DNA from: Pilatotrama ljubarskyi
Lineage: Eukaryota > Basidiomycota > Agaricomycetes > Polyporales > Polyporaceae
DNA length: 64,000 bases
Direction of reading: 5' to 3'
NCBI GenBank assembly: GCA_022385805.1
Contig: MU277741.1
Coordinates: forward strand, 79,038 to 143,037
Notes under the pieces: generated by a model
What the model saw: the letters and a program-made list of their open reading frames with translations, nothing else
The model's database searches: none
Told to the model about the DNA's origin: nothing
Made by a program: the position numbers and the translations under genes
In this document: piece after piece, positions 1 to 12,405 of the stretch
Position numbering within the stretch: the first letter of the stretch is position 1
Layout: each line of letters opens with the position of its first letter

Positions 1-1
1 G

Positions 2-133
2 ACTGTTGGGCCAGCCGTCCAGTTCCGCCTCGTCTTGGACATGAACATTGCCGGCCTCATCGGCAAGCGTAGCACATCGACGGACGTCAACGATGCCGCA
101 TGTCCGGTGGAGCTCCCCGCGAACGCACCCTGA
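2..133 (+). CDS. 3' end of an unknown gene (partial)
   Basis: An open frame enters from the left edge of the window and closes with TGA at 131-133, leaving 43 codons. Its strong preference for G or C in third positions matches the real exons nearby, and no other frame here shows that bias. The tail reads through LVLDMNIAGLIGK and ends in a Pro/Ala-rich stretch. No domain can be recognised from so short a piece, so no function is proposed. The tetraspanin gene starts 360 bp downstream on the same strand. It could instead be a chance open frame; coding bias is the only support. Confidence 0.4.
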   Translation, partial: TVGPAVQFRLVLDMNIAGLIGKRSTSTDVNDAACPVELPANAP

Positions 134-492
134 ACGCGTCCCACCCTCCAGGCTGCCCCCACCCTCATTTTCGCCTTCTCTTCATCTATTACTGGATAAT
201 TTTTGTTTTCGGACTGACAGACGGACTTGTGCGCCCAATAGTTATCGCTTCCCGTTTGCATGCATGTCGATGTCTCGAACTGATAGTAGCGTATGTCAGC
301 CTTATTCTCGGACCTCACATCATCTACTCAGTGTGCAGTCTGGACGTCTCTCGATCTCAGCACATCCAGACACTCGGATCAATGCTTCGCTCGGTATGCG
401 GCTGACATCTGCAGCGGGACAGTACCGACGAAGCGGACAGCATTGCGCCTGGGTATAGCGGCTGACATCGTTCTTGCTCGCAGACCACGACC

Positions 493-2360
493 ATGGACCG
501 CCGAATCCCCTCCAAGTCGTCTGCCCTGTCGCGTCGCTCGAACATCCGGCATCGTTCAGGCGCCTTCAGCCCGAGGCCGGGCGCCGATAGCGGCTCGGTC
601 GCAAGAGAGGGACAGGTCAAACGAAGAGACTCCGTCAGCGAGCAAAGCGAGCGCACCGACCACACCCTCACGCTCCAGGTAGAAGACACGGACGACGTCG
701 GCAGAGGCGCACCGACCGTGCTTCTGGTGCGCCATTCTAGGGCAACGTCGCGCTCCAAGCCGCTCCCTGGCTTGCCCGGCGAAGAGTTCCTACCATGCGC
801 AGCTGGACCTTCGTTGCATCTGCTCGCCGCACCGGAGACGCACATACCCTCTCCGGCGCTCTCGCCTATGATGCCCCCGGCGCATTTGGAAGAGCATGGG
901 CTAAGCCCGGTTCCGCTCACGCCGCGCCCCCCGCAACCAAACCGAGACCCCTCAGGGTCCTCCGTACAGACAACCGGCTCCCGCGGTACGGAGGCCTCAA
1001 GGCTGCCCACACCCGACTACCCATTAGGCTCCGGGCTAGGCAGACGGCTCAGCTCGTACTTCCCGCGCATCCTCTCCTTCCGGGCGCGTCGCGCTCCAGA
1101 ACCCACTCCACCCGCTCTGCTGCATGTCGTCCGGGCCGACACCGACTACTCGACGTACTCCGAAGAAAGTACGGCGTATTCGGATCACACACGCGCCCTC
1201 GCGAGCAGCGCGGAAGGGGATGCGCAGGCGTCGGTGCCGGTGCCGAGAGAGATCAAGGACAAGCGGCCGATGCTGGTGTCGACGTTCAGCACGAACGACA
1301 AATTCACGAAGAAGTTCCCGCGGCCGCGCTCGGTGAAGAGCCTGAGCTTCGACGGCCGAGCGGCTGGAGGTTGTGGAGGCGCTAGCGTGGTGGCTGCGAA
1401 CATGCTCGAGGACGGCGAGGGGCTTGGACTTGAGCTGAGGGTCGGTAGGTGGACGCTGCATAAATGGTGCCTTGTGCTGTCCGTATCTACCGTATTTGTG
1501 TATGGGGCGGCGGGGCTGATTTGTGCTATACTGACCTGGTTCAGAGGTGAGGCAAACTCCTGTGCTTTGTCGCTTCCTGAGACCCGTTGTGCTCATGGGT
1601 TCTTGCAGCTTGGGAACACGCCGACGTGATGTACGTCGCCGACTACGACCTGCTCGTGCTCATCACGCTCTCCTCCTCGATCCTCCTCTTCACTTTCCTG
1701 GTTGGCATCTCCGGCGCGCTCCTCAACTCGCGCCCCATCCTCGCCGTGTACGCCATCCTCCTCTGGCCCGCGCTCATCTCCATGCTCGCCATCGGCTACA
1801 CCGCGTACAAGCGCTCCGCCTTCGCGCTCGACCACAAGCTCAACCTCGCCTGGTCGCAGTGGTACACCCCGCTCGGGCGGCTCGTCATCCAGGACGCGCT
1901 CCGCTGCTGCGGCTTCTACAGCGCGCTGCACGAGGCCGCCGCGAGCAAACGCTGCTACCCGCGCACCCCTCTCCCGGGTTGCAAGGGCAAGCTGTGGCGT
2001 TTCGAGCGCGCGAATCTCGCTACGATCTGGGGCACCGTGTTCTCGCTTGTGCCGGTGCACATCATGAACATCTTCGTGGCGCTACTCTGCGCGAACCACG
2101 TCACCCGCATGTTTGGCAAGGGCATCACGCCGAAGCGGTACAGGCTGAGCGGGGACGACGTACGTGCCGACGCGGAGATGCTCATGAAGGTCCTCAGTGA
2201 CGTCCGGCCGGTTGCACGGCCTGGCTTCACGCGGGCCCCTTCGAGCGGTGTCTTCAGAGAAGACAAGTCATACTACGACACCGTGGATGACTTGGAATCA
2301 GACTCGAACGCAGATAACGTCGGGCTCGGGATCCGCAGACGTAACGCGGCGGACAGATGA
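493..2360 (+). CDS. Tetraspanin (fungal Tsp2-like)
   Basis: Two exons, 493-1546 and 1609-2360, joined over a 62 nt GT-AG intron, give 601 residues. The first 310 or so residues are low-complexity, Ser/Pro/Arg-rich and presumably cytosolic. Four hydrophobic segments follow: one just before the splice site (KWCLVLSVSTVFVYGAAGL), two early in exon 2 (LLVLITLSSSILLFTFLVG and ILAVYAILLWPALISML), and one near LVPVHIMNIFVALLC. Between the third and fourth lies the diagnostic loop motif CCGFYSALHEA with further cysteines (CYPRTPLPGC). Fungal tetraspanins organise plasma-membrane domains and some are needed for host penetration in pathogens; here only family membership can be claimed. The long N-terminal extension is much larger than in classical tetraspanins of about 220-300 residues, but is common in basidiomycete Tsp2-type proteins. 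Confidence 0.85.
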
Positions 2361-2444
2361 TATATCCCGCATGATGTATACAAGCTCTAATGCACACCTA
2401 ATAATTACTTCTATGTATCGGCCCATAGTGAGAGAACAGTCCGT

Positions 2445-3898
<1,454 letters not shown>

Positions 3899-4672
3899 GG
3901 ACGAGATGCGCTTTCTTAGTCAAGAGATTATCTCTGCGTCACGTGATGGATTTGTACATCCCGAGCTTGTGGGCTGCCTGCGCGCGGCTGACGAAGACGG
4001 CAGTTTCATTGGCGCGACGAGGAGACATACATGCAGAATTTGATAGAAGAGGTGTCGAGCCACACACGACAGCGAGTGGGAGACTGACAGTTGGGCATAC
4101 TCTCCAAGGGCGGGACAGATCAGCACAAATTCCATATCTTGTGGCATAGACGCCCGTCGTCTCCCTCGTCTCGCGTGCAATCGGAGCCCTTGGAATGCGA
4201 GCGGATGGAAGTCATGCGCTGCTAGAGTGTAGATGCTCAGGAATACAACGCACAGCATCCGAAGAGATCTTACGCCCGTCGCAAGTAAACCAGGCACCGT
4301 GGGTCTCCCAAGCTCACAGCCAATCAGCACGGATGCTGGTGTAGTACTTCCGGACAAACGAGGGGTTGATCTGGCCCACGCTCTGTTAACGACTGTCAAC
4401 CACCATTTTCATATGCTCTGTACCCGGTGTAGGCCCTACCAACACCGGTGACTGTGAGCTAGTCTGGCGTATGCCATCGGAGCATAGGATGTCTTTGTCC
4501 TGCGTATTCGGGAAGTCTAAAGTACCGTGCCTGCCCATCGCAGTGCGCCAAGATGTCTCGCACTCGGGAACATAACGTGCACCATGCTATTGAAGGCGAC
4601 GTCTCAGACCGCTCTAGGCTGTTGTACATGTTCAGAAGAGACAGGGTGTTGGCACAAACGTGCGACGTCCGG
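3899..4672. other. Intergenic, thioredoxin reductase to FMN dehydrogenase A
   Basis: 774 bp upstream of the thioredoxin reductase and downstream of dehydrogenase A, both on the minus strand. A 159-codon minus-strand open frame (3920-4399) has no recognisable domain, no supporting splice structure and unbiased codon use, so it is not called. The stretch should hold the promoter of the reductase and the terminator of the dehydrogenase, but I cannot point to a specific element. Confidence 0.5.
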
Positions 4673-6340
4673 TCACCCCACCTTGACCATAACCTCGCTG
4701 GCCTTTCCGTGTATCTCGGCGATATTCCGGTAGCCTGAGAGCCCCAGCGTCAACTCGAAGTCCGCGAGGATGCTCTTGACATGCGCCTCCACGCCTTCCT
4801 GCCCCGCCACCGCGAGCGCGTAGGCGTACGTCCGGCCAACTGCGCCGGGCCTTCTCAGCAAGCGCACAGTTACCCTCCAAGCATTCTAGGAAGACTCACG
4901 AAGGACGCCCTGGGCGCCGAGCGCAATTGCGCGGAAGATGTCCGCGCCAGATCTGATGCCCGAGTCGAATAGGACGGTGAACTTGCCGCTCGCCTGCGCG
5001 GCTTTGACCTTGGGAGACGCCATGATGTGCTCGAGCGCGAGCAAGGTCGCGATCGAGCCGTCGACCTGGCGGCCGCCTACGATCGTAGTTATTAGCTCTG
5101 TTCATAGCTTCTAGGAGAATGTGCATCACCATGATTGGACACGACGATCCCGTCGACTGCATTGTCGATCGCGAGCTCGGCGTCCTAGGCAAAGTCATCA
5201 GGTTTCGCGGGAGCAAGGTAGGGCAACGCACTTGCCTCGACGCTCACAATCCCCTTTACGATCAGCGGGCCCTCCCAGTTAGTGCGCAGCAGCTTCAAGT
5301 GCTCCCACGAGCGGAAGACGCCATTCACCGCCTGCTGACCCCACGCAGCCGCAAGCTGTACACCGCGCCTCGTCTTCTCGTCGCCCTTTGTGTACAGCTC
5401 GTTGAACTGCGCAGGGTCATACGGGAATTCTGGAATGGCATCGTCCGTGTCAGGATCCAGACCCTGCGATTTCATGAATGCGGGGTCGGACAGCGCGATC
5501 TGGATGCCGACGCTGTGCGCGAACGGCAGGAACGTCGAGTCAATGTCGTACGGACGCCAGCCGATGGCCATAGTGTCGACCGTCACGACGAGCGCAGAGT
5601 ACCCGTTCTGCTTAGCACGGGACAGGATAGAAAGCGTGATCTCGTCATCGACAGGCCTGCGGCGTACAAGAGTTGGCCACGTAGTGATCGCCTAAGCAAA
5701 TCCACGCACCAGTAGAGCTGGTACCAGCGGTGTCCGGAGCCGTTCGCTTTCGCGACGGCCTCGATTGATCGAGTCGCTGCACCGCTCAGAATCATCGGGA
5801 TGCCGAGGCCTCCCGCGGCCCGTGCAGTTCCTAGTTCACCATCCGGGTGCATGATACCCTGGCATCCAATCGGAGCGATGATGAGGGGCGACGGGTGCGT
5901 AACCCCAAACAGCGTCGTCTGTCCGAGAAGGCTCCGTAAACCAGGGAGACACCAGGCCGCACGGAGCGCGTACGCACCTCGATCGTGCGGTGCGTAACGT
6001 CGCGCAGCATGCGGGGTACAATCTGCCATTTCGCGAAGGCAGCTCGGTTGTTGCGATACGTCTCCCCGGAACCCGCGTTCCCAAAGATGAAGCCAAACGA
6101 TCCTAGCGCGAGCGTCAGCTCTGAACATGATCGAGTTGGATGGAAGAGGACACGGTGCGCACCTGGGCTGTCCTTGAGCTTCTCGCGCGCCGCTGCCTCG
6201 ATCTTGTCGGGGTCGACAGAGCCCAGCGGGGAAGGGCGCCTGCTCGCGAACAGCTCTCTCATGTAGCCGGACCAGCGCCCCGGCGCTGAGCCGTATGCCT
6301 TCGGCTGCTGGCCAATGCTCGTATCGGACGGGGTTGTCAT
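4673..6340 (-). CDS. FMN-dependent alpha-hydroxy-acid dehydrogenase/oxidase, copy A
   Basis: Seven exons (6340-6163, 6102-5978, 5918-5710, 5656-5236, 5184-5130, 5076-4900, 4839-4673) give 443 residues of the (S)-2-hydroxy-acid oxidase family (lactate oxidase, glycolate oxidase, flavocytochrome b2 core). Substrate cannot be read from the sequence. Family landmarks: APIGCQGIMHPDGE, the WYQLYW strand, the FMN/substrate segment VVTVDTM, the Lys of VKGI, the catalytic His and Arg of SNHGGRQ, and DSGIRSGADIFRAIALGAQGV followed by LGR. No cytochrome b5 domain and no obvious mitochondrial leader are present, so a soluble oxidase or dehydrogenase is likely. Intron 4 starts with GC (GCAAGT) instead of GT; the paralogue at 10.8-12.4 kb has GT at the same place, which supports the placement. 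The intron inside SNHGGRQ is missing from the paralogue. Confidence 0.9.
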
Positions 6341-9205
6341 ACCGCGTGCGTGCTGGGCTTGGCTGCGGTAGATCTGGAGATGTGCTGGGTAGTCAGGGTA
6401 GAGGGGATGGTGGGGGTCATTCAGTCAGTCGGCGCCAGTCAGTCAGGTAAGGCTTAAGCGAGTCGAAGCTCAACGCGCTCGACGTCTTCAGAATGGAAGC
6501 GGGTACGGAGGGACGAGAACAGGCAGCTGCGACCACGCAAAGGCCGCAGGAAGAGGGGGGACGGACCGTTGCGAGCGGGTCTAGGTCGCGGGTGGTATCA
6601 CGAGGCCGGAGGGCCACCCTCCCATGAGCGGCACGGCTGCAGCGGGCAGCCGCTCGGTCCTCTGGAGTTCTCAGCGTCCACAGTGAATCCACGATGTCGG
6701 TCATCGCGTATACGGTTTCACAGGGAACTCATTCAGCGTTCCGGAGAACGTGGCCGTGGACTGAGGCGGGAGCGCACTCGAAGCGGATCGAGTCTGGCTT
6801 CGTCGGAGCGCTGAGTTGCATGCGCCATGTCCTCCAGCATAACCTTGATATTATCCTGTGGTTATCCTTGCGATGGTTTCGGCGTAGTGCAGGAATCTGG
6901 ACGCAGGTCGTGGCGCAGTGAGAGCGATGTGAGCGACGGGGAATCCGGAAGCAGGAGAGCGTTGAGTCGTAGGCTAACGAGGCGTAATGATAAGTAAGGG
7001 GCAATTCGGAACGGATGAAGTACTTCGTTCTTACTACTTACTCACCAATGTCATAACTATCGGCGCATTACTACGATACGCCAAGTAAGTAAATGTTATA
7101 CAGACCAAACAGATAACTTACCTACAAACGCTGTGCAGTGCACAGTGGCGCTCAAACTCAACCTGAACTTGTTCAGTTTCCATCCATCCTCCTCGAGCTC
7201 GGAGTCAGTAGCCCTGGGGATCGTACGTATCCCTGCGTAGACTTTGATCACACACCGCTGCTGTCATGTTCAGTTGAGTCGGGGGGACGCACACCTACGC
7301 CCACGCTAGGGCATGTGGACGCCGCTCTGCATGTCCGTATTATTCCCATGTGCTGTTTCTCTGCAGCTGGCTGGGCTCCGGTATCGTCTTGGGCATGGCA
7401 CTGTGAAATCGTGAACATTTCTGTCAAGTATCCGACTCAGTTCACCTTGCGACCCTGGCCCTCTTACGATGCCCGAGATCTCCTCCCTATTCATTGCGAA
7501 TCGCGATCCATCAAATGAATGCTTCGAGACGGGTATGCTCAGCGCTGGAAGCTGGAAGTTCTCATTCCCCATACCAGAAGTCCTTCGGACCACATGAACC
7601 CAATGGCCTGCAGGACGGCCCCGCTTCCCGCTATCAAACTCTCCAGGTGCGTGTGCGCTGTATCATGTTTCAGCATACCACGGGAACGTATGGCTGCGCA
7701 AGTGCTCCGGCATTTCGCGACGACACGCTCCCGTCTTGACATCGGGCGCTGCGAGGCGCTACGAGCCTCCCGACGATTGCCTCCGCCAGCTGATGTTGCT
7801 AGATATCTGCAGCTCTTGGCTATCGCGGGGTAATCGCGAGTCGTCTCGCCGGGGTCCTATCATTATCCCCGCACCGGCGGCAAGCAGGCGGTGACCCGCA
7901 CCTGTGCTAGCACCGTGCGTCTCGAGCTTGTTTGTGACAATCGAGCTTGAGATGTACTATGTATATGACGCATATAACTGCGTATGGTTTGATTACCTGT
8001 GTATCTGGTCCCGCCCTTGACTAGCAGTCTTCCGCGCAGGAATGAGTTGGACCTTCCCCTTGCTTGCTCGGCCGGGTTGCCGTCCCACTGGAAGCGCTGG
8101 GTACACGCTCGCTCAGCCTTCGGGCTTGGCAAGGCGTCCATCTCAGATGTTTGCTAGTCTTGCCGCCTGCTCTTTGCTTTCACTGACCGGGTGCCAATCG
8201 GAAGTTCTCACCGACGAGCTACATAGTGAATCGTGGCGTCGGCGACCGCTACCGGGTGCGCGTCCCCGCGGACCGCCGTAAACGCGCACTCAACCCACAG
8301 CGCCTGCTTCACGAAAAAGGGTACTTGGAATGCCGGGGCAGGGCGATGCTTCCTTTCTGCGGAGTGCTTTGTCCGCACCGATGAACTGGGTTGCAAGCTC
8401 GCCGGGACGACATCGGATTTGGACCCCGAGTGTTCGTCTATACAAATTTGATTGGCCGCCGTCGCGGAGCAATCGATATATCTCGAACGGATCTGTGAGC
8501 AATACCTAGGAACCCTGCCCATGAGCAGATGAATTGTCTTCGTCGTGGCCTGCATCATGCATGTTTTAAAGACAACCAGTGGTTGCACGTGCGAAGAGAG
8601 TGAAGGTGACCCAGGGGCGGTTTCTGTACGTGTTGTTCGAACATCTACGAACGACCACTCGCTATGTCGCGATACCGTCTACTGCAGGCTTCATGAAGCC
8701 CCTGGGGACCCCGGAAAGTCTTCCAAGACCGCGAATATCCCTCATGCCAATGCTCGATTCATAGGCATCATCTCCTCGTCGCCGGAACTTGTCGTACCCA
8801 AGGCACTGCACCGTGGTAGTCCTGGCGTTGCCATAAAGGGCAACTTCCCAAGAGGATCCAAATACCTATCAAGACGATTTCCGTCAACTGGGCGCCCCTG
8901 CCCGAATGAGACCTCGCTCTGGCGCCGGGTCCTCAAGGCAGACAAGCGCGCAGCTCAAGGAACCGCACTTAAGTCATCTCGACGCCAGTCAATGGCCCCT
9001 CGCTCTCCCTGCTCCGTGCTACCATCGTACAGGACAGCTCGTCCTCTCTGACTCGACCGCTCCACCATTCGAGCCGCCTCGGACGTGCCCCGCAGGGACA
9101 CCCACCTTCCACACACTGTGAGTGCACGCATCCCCGTAATCCGCAGGAGTCATAATCCTGACTTCCACCCCCTTCCACCCGCTGATTCCTTCATTTGGTG
9201 CAAGG
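6341..9205. other. Gene-free 2.9 kb stretch
   Basis: No gene was found in this interval. Open frames on both strands are short, lack coding bias and do not join into a spliced model. There are no terminal repeats, LTR ends or transposase motifs. The first few hundred bases serve as the upstream region of dehydrogenase A. The rest could be decayed mobile DNA or regulatory sequence, which I cannot tell apart by eye. Confidence 0.5.
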
Positions 9206-9749
9206 ATGCCTGCACTTTCTGTCCGACGCGAGGACGAGGGCTCCGGAGCGTTGACTCCCAAACAAATCGTCGGCATGGCCTTTGCCCTCAGTAAGTGCAT
9301 TCCCCGGGGTCCAGAGACCACCCCTCTGACTTTCGCCCCCCCTCGCTTGCATCGCCCTTCGATTAGCCCTGTTCATCTTCTTGTGCGTCGCCCTCTGCCT
9401 CTTAGGGCGCAAGAAATGCCTCGCCAAGCGCGCTCGCGCTGCACAGTCCTCCCCCTCCTCGCGCGTCGCGGTCCGTGGTGGCGTTGTCTACCCTACGTCG
9501 ACCCCGCGCAAGTGGAAGGCCTGGCAGAAGGCCCGCGTCGACGATGAAATCTACGGCAACGGCTGCGGCTTCCCGGGCCGACTATCGCCCCTGCGAAGGG
9601 GGTCCTCGCAGCACTCGCGCTCGACCTCCTCGCTGTCCGGAACGTCGTCCTTCAATGGCGAGCATGCGCTCCCCATCCTGCCCATGGTTGCTGTTCCACC
9701 CCCCGCGTGGCTGGAACAGCCACCCGTTATGGCCCAGTTGCCACTCTGA
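9206..9749 (+). CDS. Small single-pass membrane protein, unknown function
   Basis: Exons 9206-9290 and 9367-9749 joined over a 76 nt intron (donor GTAAGT, acceptor TTAG) give 155 residues. A short polar N-terminus is followed by one hydrophobic segment that the splice creates: IVGMAFALTLFIFLCVALCL. Directly after it comes a basic stop-transfer cluster (GRKKCLAKRAR), predicting a cytosolic C-terminal tail. The tail is Ser-rich, then Pro-rich near the end (MVAVPPPAWLEQPP). Both exons show GC-rich third positions. The family is not recognised. It lies between the two FMN dehydrogenase paralogues on the opposite strand, but nothing indicates a shared role. The splice-generated membrane segment is the best argument that the model is real. 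Confidence 0.6.
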
Positions 9750-10791
9750 GGGTCGCGCACTTGCGACCCTCACACACCACGGCCACCCATACCATAGTGA
9801 TCGCGTCTCTGGATACCCGTCATTAGCTCCTGGACTGACTGTCTCTCCTGATGAGCACATGCATATGCCCCGCCTCGCCCTCATTTTCCTCCGACCGGTA
9901 CTTATTGTATGTACTCTTCGCGGGGGGCGCGACGCCGCTCCATGCTACTCGTTCTGTCCCGACTCTCGCTACCTCCTGCCACCGCGTCCAATGTACCATC
10001 TATTCGTCAACCGACTTCGTCCAAGCTCGTGCACCTCTTTCACGTCGCGGAATACTGCAAACATGCGCTTACGACCTGTGCCACTACCCACTAATCAACC
10101 TGTTTGGCTTGAGCTCAGACGGGGCGCCCAAGGGGAAATTGAAGGGAGAGAGAGCGTGTCTGCGCGAAGCGGCGCAGCTGCTTAGCATGGTTTCCGAGAA
10201 TATCGGAAATGAGTCCGTATGACGATAGTCAAGCGCCCAATCGGGCCGAATGACTGGACCGGGAAGCCGGAACCGTCTTGCTGCAGGGCCGGGAATGCGG
10301 GCTCAACGTGGTCTCCTGGCCGTGGGCTCACATATGCAGTGGCAGGCCTACTGGATCCGCGAGGCGGCATGCGCAGACGTTACGCTGCGGCCACACATTC
10401 GAGAGGAATGGCTGCGCTGCGCGTTGCTCATTTACCACAGCAGAGCTAGAAGGGGGACTCGGAGTGCGGCTGCGGTAGGTCTTGGTTCCATGCGTACGAT
10501 AAGAGTACCGCCGGGTTCCTCGGACTGGCGCAGGATATACGACTACAACGTCATCTGTGGTGGTTCCGTCGCTCTGTAGTGGCTTCCATCGCATTACAGG
10601 GTGGTCTATGGGGACCACTCAACTGTACGACGTGCGGTGAGCCGTAAGAGTTTCATGCATGGCTAGAGGGGTGTACAGTGTTATGCTCGTCCCTCCCCCT
10701 GTCATAGAGCACATCGGAACGTCTGCCTAGGGGAGACTAAGAGGGGTGCGGATAATGGTACAGAGCTCACACCTTTATTTCCTCGATACCC
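9750..10791. other. Intergenic, no gene seen
   Basis: About 1 kb between the small membrane protein and the 3' end of dehydrogenase B. Open frames are all short and overlap one another on both strands without coding bias. No repeat or RNA gene was recognised. It probably contains the convergent terminators of the two flanking genes. Confidence 0.5.
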
Positions 10792-12405
10792 CTAGTCTAT
10801 CTTGACCATAACCTCTCCTGCCCTTCCCCATATCTCAGATACGCTTTTATAACCGCAAAGACCTAGCGTGATCTCGAACTCCGCCAAGATACTCTTTACG
10901 ACGGTCTCCACACCAACCTGGCCTCCGATCGCGAGCCCGTATATATACGACCTGCCAACTATCGCCCCGGTCACGATATCAGACAACATGCTTCCGAAAA
11001 CACACCATGCAAGAGGAGACGTACGTAGGACTCCTTGCGCTCCAATCGCAATGGCACGGAAGATGTCTGTGCCCGTCCGGATCCCGGAATCCGTCAGGAT
11101 GGTGAAACGCCCGCTCCGCTGAGCAGCTTTGACTTTCGGAGACTGGCAGATCTTCTCCAGAGCCCAGATGCAAGGAATTGCACCGTCGATCTGCCTGCCC
11201 CCGTGGTTCGACACAATGATTCCGTCCATCCCCGCGTCGATGGCGAGCTCGGCGTCCTGAAACAATGCCGCGATGAGCCCGACTCTGTCGCCTGTCCTCA
11301 AAGCTCCGGAAGTACCTCGACGCTCAGGATGCCCTTCAGGACGAGGGGCCCATCCCAGTTTTTCCGGATGAATGCCAGCTCGTCCCACGTGCGGTACACG
11401 CCCTCTGCTAGCTGGCCCATCCACTCGTCGCCGAGCCTGAGAAGCTCAAGCGCCTTCTTATCGCCCTTCTGCACCAGCTCGTCGAACTTTGCAGGGTCGT
11501 ACGGGAACTCGGGTACGTCGTCGTGTGCGTATGGTTCGAGTCCGTAGCGCTGCATGAACTCGGGGTCGGTGAGCGCTATCTGCGCGCCGACCGCATGATA
11601 GAAGGGCAGATAGGCAGTGTCGATATCGTGAGGTCTCCATCCGAGCGACATGGTATCGACAGTGACTACGAGAGCGCTGTATCCGTTGTTCTTCGCCCTC
11701 TTCATGAGCGATAGGGTCATCTCAGGGACGAGAGGCCTACTCGGCGTCAGCCTCGATGCAGTTCATTGTCGAGCTGTAACAAGGTGCTCACCAGTATAGC
11801 TGGAACCACCGAGGTCCTGAGCCGTTCGCCTCGGCGACAGCCTCGATCGACCGGCTGGACACGGTACTGAGAATCATGGGCACTCCGAGTTCCCGCGCCG
11901 CCGCAGCCGTTGCCAACTCGCCATCTGGGTGGACGATTCCGTGCACGCCGATAGGAGCAAGGAACAAGGGTGAAGAGTACTTCACGCCGAAGATCGTTGT
12001 CTGTACGAGACAGGAGAGCACCGTGAGCACCGGGTGTTGCAAGACGGGCATTTCCTGACTCACCTCGATGCTGCGATACGTGACGTCCCGCAGCTGCCGC
12101 GGGATCACCTTCCACTTGTTCAGCTCTTTCCTGTTCGCATGGAAGGTCTCGTGGGTCCCAGCGTTCCCGAAGACGTAGTTGAAAGCGTCTGTGGATGCTG
12201 TGTAAGCAGCGTCCGCATACTAGCGGCGGATACTGCCGCTATTAGAGTATGCACCTAGCCGATTTTTCAGCTTCTCTCTGGCTGCTTCCTCGACCTTCTT
12301 GACGTCCACGGAGCCGGTGACTGGTGGCCGCCGGCTGTGGTACGAGTCTCGCATGAAGTTGGACCACATGGAAGGGGCAATCGCGTCTGCAGTATAGTCA
12401 CCCAT
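10792..12405 (-). CDS. FMN-dependent alpha-hydroxy-acid dehydrogenase/oxidase, copy B
   Basis: Six exons (12405-12255, 12188-12064, 12000-11792, 11736-11316, 11256-11025, 10958-10792) give 434 residues. It is a paralogue of the gene at 4.7-6.3 kb: exons 2, 3, 4 and the last one have exactly the same lengths (125, 209, 421 and 167 nt). One 232 nt exon here replaces the 55 + 177 nt pair of copy A, so the intron within SNHGGRQ was lost here or gained there. Conserved elements: APIGVHGIVHPDGE, WFQLYW, VVTVDTM, the Lys of LKGI, SNHGGRQ and DSGIRTGTDIFRA. Its fourth intron has a normal GT donor. I take MGDYTADAI (ATG at 12405) as the start, because the upstream in-frame ATG adds 18 residues with no counterpart in copy A. 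Substrate unknown. Confidence 0.9.

Noticed and set aside
357..1010. 217-codon minus-strand frame opposite the tetraspanin N-terminus
   Set aside because: Antisense shadow of a low-complexity coding exon; no recognisable domain.
3920..4399. 159-codon minus-strand frame between thioredoxin reductase and dehydrogenase A
   Set aside because: Poor coding bias, no domain, no splice signals that extend it.
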